Source of the DNA: an uncultured Ruminococcus sp.
GTDB lineage: Bacteria > Bacillota > Clostridia > Oscillospirales > Acutalibacteraceae
Assembly: GCA_958403905.1 (NCBI GenBank)
Contig: CATXZD010000007.1
Coordinates: 1 to 64,000 of the forward strand
Length of the DNA stretch: 64,000 bases
Direction of reading: 5' to 3'
Shown here: one piece after another, positions 46,022-55,162 of the stretch
How positions within the stretch are numbered: the stretch's first letter is position 1
Layout of the letters: each line of letters opens with the position of its first letter
Made by a program: the position numbers and the translations under genes
The notes under the pieces: generated by a model
The model's input: only the letters and a program-made list of their open reading frames with translations
Databases searched by the model: none
Told to the model about the DNA's origin: nothing

Positions 46022-46237
46022 GCAAATTCAAAAATTTTTAAACTAAATTTTCGTGTATTTTTTATAAACTGTTACTAAATTTTACAATATAACAAAGTTA
46101 TTTACACAATAATATAAAATATTTTGTACTTTTGCTGTAATTGTGTTTATTCAAAAAATCCGTACTTCACAACAATTGCAATCATATAACTGAATGTAGA
46201 TAAAATATTTTCCCATCGCTTCAAAACAGTTTTCTAT

Positions 46238-46274
46238 AAAAAACAAGCGGTGACATAATTGCCACCGCTTGCAT
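46238..46274 (-). terminator. Terminator of cotH-dockerin gene
   Basis: CAAGCGGTG and CACCGCTTG (46244-46252 with 46263-46271) pair, and the minus strand continues into TTTTTTATAG. Confidence 0.85.
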
Positions 46275-46292
46275 TAAATATGAAATCTGTTT

Positions 46293-48272
46293 TTATTTTG
46301 CTATCGTCTTCTGAATTTCTGTTGCGTCAAGTACGTTTATTACGCCGTCGCCGTTTACGTCGCCGCGACTTACCTGTGAGGGCACAAAATAAACAGCACC
46401 CGCAGAATACTTTTGGATTTCGGTTGCATCGGTAATCGAAAGACTGCCGTCCTTGTTTACGTCACCGAGACACCCCTCCGGCGGAGTATAATCCCTAGCC
46501 ATTTCGCTTGACAGCCATGCCGCACGGCTTGTCATCCAGTCAACGCAGTAACTGTACATTCCCGTAAAATTCTGTTTATAAGTTGTTGCCTTTGTATCAA
46601 CAGTATATTTATTTGCCGACATATCGTAATGAGCCTTGTAAAGATTTGAATGGTCGCATATCCACGGGCTTGTATAAAGCAGCCATCCGCTCTGATAGTT
46701 CATCTCTGCACTGTCTTTTAAAAGGTTGTAATAGTTATACGCTCTGTACATTTCTGTTGTACTGCCTGTTTCGGGAACACTTCTGTCAGATGCGAAATCG
46801 TTGATAACAGGAACAAAATCTTCAAACCATATCGACACTGACTTTTCATAAACCTTATTGTTGCGTGAAATAAGGTTCATTATGTTATTAACGGACTTTG
46901 ATCTTTTAGTTTTACCCTTATACTTGCACCACCAGCCTGAATATTCCTCATAGTCGGATACACCCATCTCATCAAGCTCTCTTTCAACTCCTGTTGCATT
47001 GCCAAGGGAATTATCATAGTCCCAAACAGGAGAACCGTAAAACTTGTATTTTCCGTTTGCATCCTGTTTATAGACAAAGAACAAACTTGATACGCCTGAA
47101 TCCCAGTTTTTACCAAGCTCATTGATAAGATATATTTTTGCAAGCGACTCAACATCGGCATAATCTGTCGGGTCGGAAGTCCTGCTCTTTACAGAATTAT
47201 AGAATGCGTCAAACTTTTCCTTTACATAAGCCTTGACCTCTTCATATCCTGTGTCACCCTCTTCAAGCTCGGGCACTTTAATTGTAACATTATTTCCGCT
47301 TGAGGTGTTTACAAAATAGTCCTCGCCCTCTTTAGCCCCTGCGTCAACCTCGCAGACAAACGGAAAATCACTGTTAACTGTTCCGTCATCATTAAGATAT
47401 GCAGTATCGTCAACGTCGCTTATCAAACTTGATTTGCCGGCTTCAACCTTTTCAGCTATCTGATAGGAACCCCAATAATATCCGTTGGCATAGAAGTCAA
47501 CATATCTTGAATCAGATGCATAAGGCATTCCGACTGCATCTGCAAGGTCATAAAGCAACCTGTTTCTTGAAAGAGAATCGTCCTGATAGTTAGCAAGAAT
47601 TGAATACTTTTTGCCCTTTTTCATTCCTGCAATTGAAACAGCATCGTTGTATGTAATATTATATGCTTTCTTAGGCTTGTCCCATGTTGTGTTGCCTCTG
47701 CCCTTAATTTTCTTAATAGCTGTATTATCAATGCTGCCATTTGAGTCAACTATTGCTCCTGTTGCCTTTGCACTTCTGCTTTTGTCAACATTAAGGTATT
47801 GCATAAGCTCGGTTCCGTAACCGTCGGCATTTGTGTTATTTACATATATTGCAGCCTCGGCATTTGACTTCATAAATTTAAGCGTAAAAGTTTCGCCCGA
47901 AACAGCAACAGGATACGACTTGTTAATTTCATAGCTTACGGTTTTTACCTCATTCGGCGCAATTTCAACTTCGTTTACGGTGACAGCGGATTTGTAGGCA
48001 TTGTAAATGTCAACCTTTTTGCTGTCTGCCGAAGCAGGCAAAAAGAAAAATTTTATTTTTGAATTTACAGCGTTAAAAGCTGGATCGTGCTCACACTGCC
48101 AAGCCTGCCAAGCCTCACTGTCATTTGAACCTGATACAGCATGAACATAAAGCGCCTCATAAGTATCAAAAGAAATTGGTTCATTCTGCGCTGCATTTAC
48201 AGAGCAGACCGACAATGCACTGAATGCTAAAATCAGCGCAAGAATAGCGGATGTTACTTTTTTCAATTTCAT
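46293..48272 (-). CDS. Secreted CotH-family protein with type I dockerin
   Basis: The product has about 659 residues from ATG 48272 (or 657 from TTG 48266, better spaced from AGGAG). A signal peptide (about 1-30, ending VNAA) is followed by a beta-rich region and a CotH kinase-like domain (about 180-530) with KIKGRGNTTWDKPKKAYNI, SLSRNRLLYDLA and a D-rich YGSPVWDYDNSLGN. The C-terminal dockerin (about 598-658) has two calcium repeats, GDVNKDGSLSITDATEIQKY and GDVNGDGVINVLDATEIQK. Dockerins plug enzymes into cohesins of cellulosome or amylosome scaffolds. CotH-dockerin proteins are known in ruminococci; CotH homologues phosphorylate spore or surface proteins. Confidence 0.9.
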   Translation of the reverse strand: MKLKKVTSAILALILAFSALSVCSVNAAQNEPISFDTYEALYVHAVSGSNDSEAWQAWQCEHDPAFNAVNSKIKFFFLPASADSKKVDIYNAYKSAVTVNEVEIAPNEVKTVSYEINKSYPVAVSGETFTLKFMKSNAEAAIYVNNTNADGYGTELMQYLNVDKSRSAKATGAIVDSNGSIDNTAIKKIKGRGNTTWDKPKKAYNITYNDAVSIAGMKKGKKYSILANYQDDSLSRNRLLYDLADAVGMPYASDSRYVDFYANGYYWGSYQIAEKVEAGKSSLISDVDDTAYLNDDGTVNSDFPFVCEVDAGAKEGEDYFVNTSSGNNVTIKVPELEEGDTGYEEVKAYVKEKFDAFYNSVKSRTSDPTDYADVESLAKIYLINELGKNWDSGVSSLFFVYKQDANGKYKFYGSPVWDYDNSLGNATGVERELDEMGVSDYEEYSGWWCKYKGKTKRSKSVNNIMNLISRNNKVYEKSVSIWFEDFVPVINDFASDRSVPETGSTTEMYRAYNYYNLLKDSAEMNYQSGWLLYTSPWICDHSNLYKAHYDMSANKYTVDTKATTYKQNFTGMYSYCVDWMTSRAAWLSSEMARDYTPPEGCLGDVNKDGSLSITDATEIQKYSAGAVYFVPSQVSRGDVNGDGVINVLDATEIQKTIAK

Positions 48273-48315
48273 CACTCCTAAAACAACTAATATTTTTAGC
48301 AAATTATGCAATTAT

Positions 48316-48344
48316 ATTGTAACATTAACAAGCTTTTTATTCAA
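48316..48344 (-). promoter_or_regulatory. Promoter of cotH-dockerin gene
   Basis: Minus-strand TTGAAT (48339-48344) and TACAAT (48316-48321) lie 17 bp apart upstream of the gene. Confidence 0.6.
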
Positions 48345-48436
48345 GTACATATTTTATTAAAAAAATTCACTATTTTAATGTTTGGTGAAATTATTGTGAA
48401 ACTTCTGTGAAACCGCTTTATTTTTAATAATGCCTT

Positions 48437-48445
48437 TGCTATAAT
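48437..48445 (+). promoter_or_regulatory. Extended -10 promoter of cohesin-like lipoprotein gene
   Basis: TGCTATAAT (48437-48445) is a consensus extended -10 about 45 bases before the RBS GGAGTGG; no clear -35 is seen. Confidence 0.55.
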
Positions 48446-48491
48446 CATTATGCAATCCAATCGGACTAAATATTAATAAAGGAGTGGCGGA

Positions 48492-49388
48492 ATGCACTAC
48501 AAAAAATCTAAAAAATCAAAACACATACTGACGGTTGTTTTGGCATCGTTAGTTGTACTTACAGTAACTTCAGCGGCAGTTATGACCGGCTGCGGAGAAA
48601 ATTCCGAATCAACTAACGAAACAAAAGTCGTAACTGAAACCGAGCTTGTAACGGTAGCTGTGGACGTAACAAACGCCACTGATGCAAACGGAAACACCGT
48701 TTCAGCTGAAAACGTAAATTCTAAAACATCGTCAAACGAAAACGGCGGTAACAGCAGTAACGGTTCCGCAAACAACAATAACAGCGGCAACTCATCAAAC
48801 AAAAACAACAATAATAACAGTAACAACACATCAAACAAGAACAGTAACAGCAACAACACAGCAAGCAAGAACAACAGCAGCAATAATTCATCAAACAACA
48901 ATAATAACAACGGCAATTCCGCAAACAACAGCAATAACAACAATAATTCCGAAAGTTCAAACATTCACAAGCCTGTAACAGATTCAAATTACTGCAATCT
49001 TGACGGACACAAATATGCCGTGGGTGACACAGTAACCTGCGTTTACAAGCTCTCATCTCCCGAAGTTCTTGAAAACTATCAGGCTTATATCTCTTATGAT
49101 ACAAAGTATCTGTCAGTAAAATCGGCAAGGCTTGACGGTCCTGCCAAATCAGGCGGATTGCTCAACTTTAAGCTCAACGGCAAAATCAAGTTTAACGGTT
49201 CAAACATATCAAGCGGATATGACTACACTGACAAAGACAACTTTGTTATTGTAAATTATGTAATAAAAGCTACCGGCTCAACTACCCCATCGTTTAAATG
49301 GGAGGTTGCAACCGGCGAATCCAAAAAAGCATATGTTTCCAACAACAAACCCGCAAACGGACTTAAAATTACAAAAGAATATTCTTAA
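48492..49388 (+). CDS. Lipoprotein with Asn/Ser linker and cohesin-like domain
   Basis: The product has 298 residues. The signal peptide ends at a lipobox-like VMTGC (C about 34). A long Asn/Ser/Lys low-complexity linker (about 78-157) leads to a C-terminal beta-sandwich (about 165-298): YAVGDTVTCVYKLSSPEVLE, YQAYISYDTKYLSVKSARLD, FNGSNISSGYDYTDKDNFVI. The alternating strands with the YD-x-KYL and SGYD signatures resemble cohesins or related scaffoldin modules in ruminococci. It would display the module from the membrane through the linker. The divergent neighbour is a dockerin protein, making a cell-surface anchoring pair plausible. Cohesin assignment is by pattern only. Confidence 0.65.
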   Translation: MHYKKSKKSKHILTVVLASLVVLTVTSAAVMTGCGENSESTNETKVVTETELVTVAVDVTNATDANGNTVSAENVNSKTSSNENGGNSSNGSANNNNSGNSSNKNNNNNSNNTSNKNSNSNNTASKNNSSNNSSNNNNNNGNSANNSNNNNNSESSNIHKPVTDSNYCNLDGHKYAVGDTVTCVYKLSSPEVLENYQAYISYDTKYLSVKSARLDGPAKSGGLLNFKLNGKIKFNGSNISSGYDYTDKDNFVIVNYVIKATGSTTPSFKWEVATGESKKAYVSNNKPANGLKITKEYS

Positions 49389-49444
49389 CTGTCATAATTG
49401 TTTAACAAGCTGATATGCACCAATTAAACATGAAAATTCAAACT

Positions 49445-49478
49445 AAGCCGTTTTTCAGAAATGAAAGACGGCTTTTTT
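49445..49478 (+). terminator. Terminator after cohesin-like gene
   Basis: AAGCCGT and ACGGCTT pair around a 16-base loop and are followed by T's. Confidence 0.8.
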
Positions 49479-49601
49479 ACACAGCAAAAACTGTACTTAT
49501 ATTCTTTGTTAAAACTGTCTATTTTTAAATATACAGTTTTGTGATAAAATTCGACTGTACTGAAAAACATTTCAGCAAAGCAGTTTTAAAGGAGGACAGT
49601 T

Positions 49602-50435
49602 ATGATTAAGAAAGCCGCCGTCATCAATGACCTTTCAGGATTCGGCAAATGTTCGCTCACAGCAACAATTGCCGTGCTTTCTGTAATGGGAGTACAGCCC
49701 TGTCCTATGCCTACAGCAGTGCTTACAAATCAGACGGGATATAAAAATCATTACTGTATTGACCTTACAGGCGAGCTTTGCCACTATAAAGAAATGTGGG
49801 GACTTAACAACGAATGCTTTGACGGAATTTACTCGGGATACATTGCCGACAAAAAGCAGGTTGACATAATCTTTGATTTTATAAATACGTTCAGAAAAAG
49901 TAACACTGTTGTTTTGGTTGATCCTGTTATGGGCGATAACGGCAAACTTTATTCGGCATTTGATAATGGAACCTGCAAAAAAGTTTGCAGTCTTGCAAAA
50001 TCTGCTGACATAATCACGCCAAACCTTACAGAGCTTTGTATTCTTACGAATACCGATTTTGAATCGCTGAATTCACACTGCAAAAGCACTGATTTTCTTG
50101 AAAGAATCAGTAACATTGCAAAAAGCGCAATTTCCCACAGCGAACAAAGAATTGTTGTTACGGGAATAAAAAAGGACGGCTGTCTTTACAACGGAGTGTT
50201 TTCTAAACGGGATTGCAGTTTTGTCAAATCTGAATGTCACGGCGACAGTTTTTCGGGAACGGGCGATATTTTTGCTTCAATTGTATTTGCCTCAATAATA
50301 AACAGTGAAAGCCTTATTTCCGCTGTTGAAAAAGCTTCTTCATTCATAGAAAAAGCAACTGCCGATACGGTTAAAAAGCCGTATGACAGGAACGACGGTA
50401 TTAATTTTGAAAAATTTTTATATCAGCTTCATTAA
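49602..50435 (+). CDS. Pyridoxine/pyridoxal kinase (PdxK/PdxY-type)
   Basis: The 277-residue ribokinase-fold protein has INDLSGFGKCSLTATIAVLS at the start (substrate loop), VVLVDPVMGDNGKLY, DIITPNLTELCIL and ECHGDSFSGTGDIFASIV, whose G-x-G-D contains the catalytic Asp. This is the pyridoxamine/pyridoxine kinase arrangement, phosphorylating B6 vitamers. It is followed by an ECF S component, which suggests salvage of imported B6. GGAGGA precedes ATG 49602. Confidence 0.9.
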   Translation: MIKKAAVINDLSGFGKCSLTATIAVLSVMGVQPCPMPTAVLTNQTGYKNHYCIDLTGELCHYKEMWGLNNECFDGIYSGYIADKKQVDIIFDFINTFRKSNTVVLVDPVMGDNGKLYSAFDNGTCKKVCSLAKSADIITPNLTELCILTNTDFESLNSHCKSTDFLERISNIAKSAISHSEQRIVVTGIKKDGCLYNGVFSKRDCSFVKSECHGDSFSGTGDIFASIVFASIINSESLISAVEKASSFIEKATADTVKKPYDRNDGINFEKFLYQLH

Positions 50436-50510
50436 CACTAATGCTCCATAAAATTCCGAAAAGAATTTTGCTGTTCTGCGGAGTAAAAATATAGTTTCAG
50501 GAGGAAAAAT

Positions 50511-51071
50511 ATGAACAACCAAAACGTTAAAACAAGTTCAAATGTAAACGTAAAATTAATTACAATGACCGCTATGTTCGCGGCACTTGTAACGGTTACA
50601 ACAGCATTTATAAAAATTCCTTCTCCCCTCGGTTATTCACACGCAGGTGATTCAATGATTTACCTCGGTGCAAGCATTCTTCCGGGGCCGTTCGGAATTA
50701 TTGCCGCATCAATCGGCGGCGCACTTGCCGACTTGATTTCCGGTTATCCGCAGTGGGCAATTCCTACGGCAATTATCAAGGCTTTAAATGCAGTTCCGTT
50801 TGTTGTCTGCGCAGTTATGCTTAAAAAACGCGGAAAGGATAATAAAATAATCAACATTCCAAATCTTCTTATGCTGATTCCAACAACTATGGTTACTGTA
50901 GGCGGCTACTTTATTGCAAACGGTCTTATGTACGGGTGGGCTGCCGCAATAGGAGAGCTTGCAACATGGTGGCTTCAGCCGGGTGTCGGTGCGCTGATCT
51001 TTATTGCATTAGGAGCCGGTCTTGACGCAATTAAATTCAAGCAGAAAATGCTTCCGTTAGTTTTGAGGTGA
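50511..51071 (+). CDS. ECF transporter S component, probably for vitamin B6
   Basis: The product has 186 residues with about six membrane helices: LITMTAMFAALVTVTTAFIK, GDSMIYLGASILPGPFGIIA, then IGGALADLISGYPQWAIPT. This matches small S components of the TIGR04002/PdxU type. The neighbouring B6 kinase makes pyridoxine or a related vitamer the likely substrate. No ATPase or T component is adjacent, so it would use a shared (group II) ECF module. It overlaps the in-frame upstream extension of the radical SAM gene. Confidence 0.78.
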   Translation: MNNQNVKTSSNVNVKLITMTAMFAALVTVTTAFIKIPSPLGYSHAGDSMIYLGASILPGPFGIIAASIGGALADLISGYPQWAIPTAIIKALNAVPFVVCAVMLKKRGKDNKIINIPNLLMLIPTTMVTVGGYFIANGLMYGWAAAIGELATWWLQPGVGALIFIALGAGLDAIKFKQKMLPLVLR

Positions 51072-51076
51072 CTAAT

Positions 51077-51703
51077 ATGAAAAATACAAATGAAGAAATA
51101 CTCTACACCTACAAAAACAAGGTTTATCTTAACATAACAAACAAATGTCCGTGCGCCTGCACCTTTTGCATACGCAGTAAAAAGGACGCAATCGGCGACG
51201 CGTCTAACCTCTGGCTTAATCACAATCCGAGCTTTGAGGAGGTTAAAAATGCAATTGATGCCTTTGACTTTAACGGATACAACGAAATAATCTTCTGCGG
51301 TTACGGCGAACCGACAAATTCATTTGACGTTTTAGTTAAAACTGCACAGTACATTCGCAGTAAACTTGATGTAAAAATCAGGGTAAATACAAACGGACTC
51401 GGAAATCTTATAAACGGTCGAGATATTACAGATGAGCTTTGCAAAAATGTTGACGCCGTTTCAATCAGCCTTAATTGCTCAAACAAAGAGGACTACCTCA
51501 AAACAGTTCGTCCAAAATTCGGTATCGAATCGTTTGATGAAATGCTCAGTTTTGCAAAAAAATGCAGAGCATTAACCGAAAACACTGCACTCTCTGTTGT
51601 TGATGTAATCGGTGAAGAAGAAATTAAAAAATGCAAAAAAATTGCTGAAGATTTATGCATTTCGCTTCGAGTCAGAAAATACGACAACTCATCAGATAAC
51701 TGA
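51077..51703 (+). CDS. Short radical SAM protein
   Basis: ATG 51077 (GAGGTG 6 to 7 bases upstream) gives 208 residues. The cluster motif CPCACTFC supplies C24-x3-C28-x2-C31, followed by the SAM-binding GYGEPTNSFD (GGE-like) and RVNTNGLGNLI, SISLNCSN. It has only the core barrel without auxiliary Fe-S or B12 domains. Proteins of this kind often pair with an S component as here. The substrate is unknown. It is directly downstream of the ECF S gene and shares an operon with the B6 kinase. Confidence 0.83.
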   Translation: MKNTNEEILYTYKNKVYLNITNKCPCACTFCIRSKKDAIGDASNLWLNHNPSFEEVKNAIDAFDFNGYNEIIFCGYGEPTNSFDVLVKTAQYIRSKLDVKIRVNTNGLGNLINGRDITDELCKNVDAVSISLNCSNKEDYLKTVRPKFGIESFDEMLSFAKKCRALTENTALSVVDVIGEEEIKKCKKIAEDLCISLRVRKYDNSSDN

Positions 51704-51732
51704 TAACAGTCTATAATATTCTCCATTTCTTG

Positions 51733-51763
51733 ACAGACACCTCAAAGGTGTCTGTTTTGTTCC
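51733..51763 (+). terminator. Terminator after radical SAM gene
   Basis: ACAGACACC and GGTGTCTGT (51733-51741 with 51747-51755) form a stem followed by TTTGTT. Confidence 0.8.
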
Positions 51764-51836
51764 AAATATTTTAACTAATTAAAAAACAATTTCTGCTTAT
51801 AATAAATTTAAAGATTTTAAAGGGCAGGTTTTTGTT

Positions 51837-52496
51837 GTGAGAAAAAGAAATTTCAGGCTGGCAATGTCGCTTATTATAAACATAGTCATTATTGTTCTTG
51901 AAATAATAGGAACTACAATCTGTGCAAACAGTACAGGACTTGAGATGTTCAATTTCTATACTACCGACAGCAATATTTTTGCCCTTACCGTTTGCATAGT
52001 TTTTGTTTTTTTTACTGCTCGTTCGCTTTTTTCTCCCCAAAAGCCTGACATACCAAAACCAATCAAAACTCTTAAATACATTTCTGTTTGCTGTCTTAAC
52101 GTGACTTTTGTTGTGGTTGTTACAATTTTTGCACCCGTGTTCGGAGAAGGCGGATACGAATATATGCTGTTTAACAGCGATTTCCTTTATTTTCACTTTT
52201 CCTGTCCGCTGTTGTCGCTGATATCGTTCGTGCTTTTTGAGGGCGGAACAAAGTACAACATCGGCTTGTCGTTCGCCGCCACAATTCCCACTCTTATTTA
52301 TGCCGTCGCTACGGTAAGCTTAAATTTACTTAACGTTATTAACGGACCATATCCGTTTTTGTACGTTTATGAACAACCGTTACATCTGTCAATTTTATGG
52401 TTGATTTTGTTTATTGATATTGCTTTTTTGTCAGCATCTCTTATTCAGAAGTTAGGAAGCACGTTTACAGGATTTTCCGAAAAAATTGAAAGCTGA
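51837..52496 (+). CDS. Six-helix membrane protein (Pr6Pr-like)
   Basis: The product has 219 residues from GTG 51837, with six predicted helices. The pattern FYTTDSNIFALTVCIVFVFF, HFSCPLLSLISFVLFEGG and the HLSILW near the end resembles bacterial Pr6Pr/FAR-17a-like membrane proteins with conserved T-x-SN and H-x-x-x-P-L features. The function is unknown. The RBS is weak (AAAGGGCAGG, 16 bases away). It is monocistronic between terminators. Confidence 0.7.
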   Translation: MRKRNFRLAMSLIINIVIIVLEIIGTTICANSTGLEMFNFYTTDSNIFALTVCIVFVFFTARSLFSPQKPDIPKPIKTLKYISVCCLNVTFVVVVTIFAPVFGEGGYEYMLFNSDFLYFHFSCPLLSLISFVLFEGGTKYNIGLSFAATIPTLIYAVATVSLNLLNVINGPYPFLYVYEQPLHLSILWLILFIDIAFLSASLIQKLGSTFTGFSEKIES

Positions 52497-52514
52497 AAAT
52501 GTCTTACACAAAAA

Positions 52515-52559
52515 ATGACTGCAATCAAGGAAAACTTCTCTGATTGCAGTCATTTTTTT
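52515..52559. terminator. Convergent terminator
   Basis: ATGACTGCAATCA and TGATTGCAGTCAT form a perfect 13-bp stem. T6 on the plus strand and A/T on the other side let it serve both neighbours. Confidence 0.9.
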
Positions 52560-52564
52560 AGTTT

Positions 52565-53107
52565 TTATTCGCCTTTAAGCACAACTGTTACTGCGCTGTG
52601 ATTAACGGCTTTAAGGTATTTTCCGAAAACGTCCTCTGTTTTCAGCTTCAGGCTTGAAGTGTTCACGCAGGGATGACAGCCAACATATTCATCCTTGAGT
52701 ACATCTTCATCAACAAGCAGTTTCACGTGATTGTCCTTATCGTTCATAAGTCCCATAACACTGACAGCACCGGGCTTTATGTCAAGGTACTCAAGCATTG
52801 CATCGGGAGGGGCAAACGAAAGTCTTGCACTGTTAATCTGACTTGAAATCTCCTTTGTCTTAAAAGGCTTATTGCTCGGCATCATAAGCAGATAAAAATC
52901 CGTTTTCTGCCTGTTGCAGAGAAATAGGTTTTTGCAGATAACAACATCAAGCACAGCGTCAATTTTATTGCACTCTTCCATTGTGTCTGCGTGCTCGTGG
53001 TCGGTACGAAAATACTCAATTGCAAGGCTGTCAAGCAAATCATAGACCCTTACTTCTCTTTCTTCTCTGTCGTCTGTATCTTCGGGACGTCCCTTGTATA
53101 ACTTCAT
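52565..53107 (-). CDS. Prolyl-tRNA trans-editing protein (YbaK/ProX family)
   Basis: The 180-residue protein has RTDHEHADTMEECNKIDAVL near residues 34-53, then CKNLFLCNRQKTDFYLLMMP with the conserved Lys, and GAVSVMGLMNDKDNHVKLLV and VGCHPCVNTSSLKL with the GxHP motif. This is the ProXp-ala/YbaK deacylase pattern, which clears mischarged tRNA-Pro. A tRNA-Pro gene lies 3.7 kb away, probably by chance. Length is normal for a freestanding editing protein. Confidence 0.88.
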   Translation of the reverse strand: MKLYKGRPEDTDDREEREVRVYDLLDSLAIEYFRTDHEHADTMEECNKIDAVLDVVICKNLFLCNRQKTDFYLLMMPSNKPFKTKEISSQINSARLSFAPPDAMLEYLDIKPGAVSVMGLMNDKDNHVKLLVDEDVLKDEYVGCHPCVNTSSLKLKTEDVFGKYLKAVNHSAVTVVLKGE

Positions 53108-53128
53108 AAAATCTTGCCTCGCTAAATA

Positions 53129-55162
53129 TTAACCGTAAATATTCTTGTAATATTCACTGTTTTTATTAATAGTGTTATCACTGTTAAGAACACCTATTTC
53201 TTTTAAAGCACTTATTGTATTTTTATAGCTTTCGGGAATAAGATATACTTCCGTTTTAGGCGTATTATATATGGAATAATTTCCGCTGGCAAGCAAGGAG
53301 AATATACTGCTGAAATTTGAGTAATCATTACCTGCTGTATTTACTATAAGCAAACAAACTGCATCGGGATAAAGCTCTTTGTAATCGCTGAATTCTTTGT
53401 TGTAAGCATATGAAGATGACAACAAATAGTCATAAGAATTGAAATACTCATATTCGGCAGGTTCAAGCACTTTGGAAATATTGCTGTTGTCAGCCTTAAA
53501 ATCCTTTCTGAAAGCTTCAATCACCTTTGCAAAGTCCTTCTTACCCTTTTCAGTATTTTCGGATGTACACGCTGAATTGGTATATGTTTCTACTTTTACA
53601 CTTGAAATATCGTTTTGATTTGCGTTTAGCGCCACCGTATATTTTTCGGTGTATGTTTTCGTCAGAACAATCGGACTTGTATCTATATTCATAGAAGAGA
53701 AGAAATGGTCAGCAGAAAGTGAATACGTTCTTGTTACCACTCTGCCGTTATTCATCTTATATGCAAAGCTGTATCGCATTTCGTTTAATCCAATGTTCAT
53801 ATTATCAACGAACATATTGTACCATACGTTCTGGAATTTTTTATCCGAAGAAAAATCTTTTCCATCAAGAACGCCGTTATGTGCAGTAATAATTGAATTA
53901 ATGCTGTCTTTGTCATCAAAATCTTCTGCCGAATTTCTGATAATCTTATTCAAATCACTGTTGTTTTCTCTGTAGAAACAATTTGCGTCAATAAGTCCTG
54001 CACTCTTTACGTCATCTAAATTCGGTATAAACTCGTTGTAGCCGAAAACATCATAATTACATACAGCCATAACGGCAATTACAAACACTACCAATCCACC
54101 AAGCGGAATTGATGTTTTAACAAGATTTGAAAAGCCCTTATAGAAAATCAGATGTGCGATTACAAATGCAGGCACACTTCCGAGGATAAATCCAAAGACA
54201 AAGCCTAAATATCCATCCCCGAAAACATTGAGCGAACCGAAAAGCACACCAAGGAACATTCCGGCAAGGAATGCTACCAATACCTTTACAATGTGACAGG
54301 GCAGATAATATGCAAACGATGCCTGAGCACGTTCTGCCTTTCTCCTCTTTACAAGGAAAGCAGACGCCACAATACACACAGCCGTAAAAATCAGCCAGTA
54401 AACAATGTTTATACCGTCATAAGCTGCAAGGGGATTTAAAGCGTTCATTATAAAATGGTCTTTAAAAATTCCCGAATATGAGCCAAAGAAAAATCCGTTG
54501 GCTACTCCCTTTATGAACATTGCAGAAATCGGATAAGCAATGCAAACGGTAATAAACATAACTACCGAATTAACTGTTGTACCGCAGCAAACGGAAATAA
54601 GACCGTATGCAGAAATGCTCGCAAGCGTTCCCATAAGAAGTTTTACGTATATGTCAATTGCCTCGTTAACTATCGGCTGACCGAAGCAGGCTGAAATGAT
54701 AAATATAATTCCCAAAAAGAACATTGCGGGAACAAGTGTAAATAGAAATGCTGACGCTGATTTTGAAGTAAACAGCATTATTCTGCTTATCGGAAGTGCA
54801 CCGTACAGGTCTGCCTTGCGCTTATTGTGCAAATATGAATAAACCTTTACTGTATAGATAATTGCAAAAATTATAGTCAGTAAGTAAACTACCTGAGAGG
54901 CAGCAATCTGAAAAAATCTTACTGCTGCTGCAACTGCGTCAGTTGTATTTGGAACCATGCTGAGCGAAGAATAATATAAATCATAAGCAGTATTATTCTG
55001 TGAATAAAATCCGACTACAAGGCAAAGCGTTAAAATAATTGTTGTAAAAACGGTTGCCAATATTGCATAAACCGCCATTGTTCCGGTACAGGACTTTAAA
55101 TCCCATTTAAAAACGGAGTATGCCTGCTTTAGCTTTTCTTTAAAGGATACTGTTGACGTCAT
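53129..55162 (-). CDS. ABC-2-type permease of YtrA-regulated transporter
   Basis: The product has 677 residues from ATG 55162, which lies within the last codons of the ATPase gene (23-base overlap). About eleven membrane helices are arranged as six N-terminal (about 25-280), four or five central (about 300-420) and an extracytoplasmic C-terminal domain (about 430-677). HNKRKADLYGALPISRIMLF is the cytoplasmic loop common to ABC-2 permeases with a GALPISR motif. It partners with the ATPase just upstream and the GntR repressor before it. Systems of this kind usually answer cell-envelope stress. Confidence 0.87.
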   Translation of the reverse strand: MTSTVSFKEKLKQAYSVFKWDLKSCTGTMAVYAILATVFTTIILTLCLVVGFYSQNNTAYDLYYSSLSMVPNTTDAVAAAVRFFQIAASQVVYLLTIIFAIIYTVKVYSYLHNKRKADLYGALPISRIMLFTSKSASAFLFTLVPAMFFLGIIFIISACFGQPIVNEAIDIYVKLLMGTLASISAYGLISVCCGTTVNSVVMFITVCIAYPISAMFIKGVANGFFFGSYSGIFKDHFIMNALNPLAAYDGINIVYWLIFTAVCIVASAFLVKRRKAERAQASFAYYLPCHIVKVLVAFLAGMFLGVLFGSLNVFGDGYLGFVFGFILGSVPAFVIAHLIFYKGFSNLVKTSIPLGGLVVFVIAVMAVCNYDVFGYNEFIPNLDDVKSAGLIDANCFYRENNSDLNKIIRNSAEDFDDKDSINSIITAHNGVLDGKDFSSDKKFQNVWYNMFVDNMNIGLNEMRYSFAYKMNNGRVVTRTYSLSADHFFSSMNIDTSPIVLTKTYTEKYTVALNANQNDISSVKVETYTNSACTSENTEKGKKDFAKVIEAFRKDFKADNSNISKVLEPAEYEYFNSYDYLLSSSYAYNKEFSDYKELYPDAVCLLIVNTAGNDYSNFSSIFSLLASGNYSIYNTPKTEVYLIPESYKNTISALKEIGVLNSDNTINKNSEYYKNIYG

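Noticed and set aside
48750..48960. Repetitive AAC/AAT/AGC tract that could be taken for a DNA repeat array
   Set aside because: The repeats are codon-level low complexity encoding an Asn/Ser linker; there are no constant repeats with unique spacers, so it is not CRISPR.
48497..48964. 155-codon minus-strand frame rich in Leu
   Set aside because: It is the antisense of the Asn/Ser codon-repeat linker (AAC/AAT read backwards gives Leu) and has no domain or RBS.
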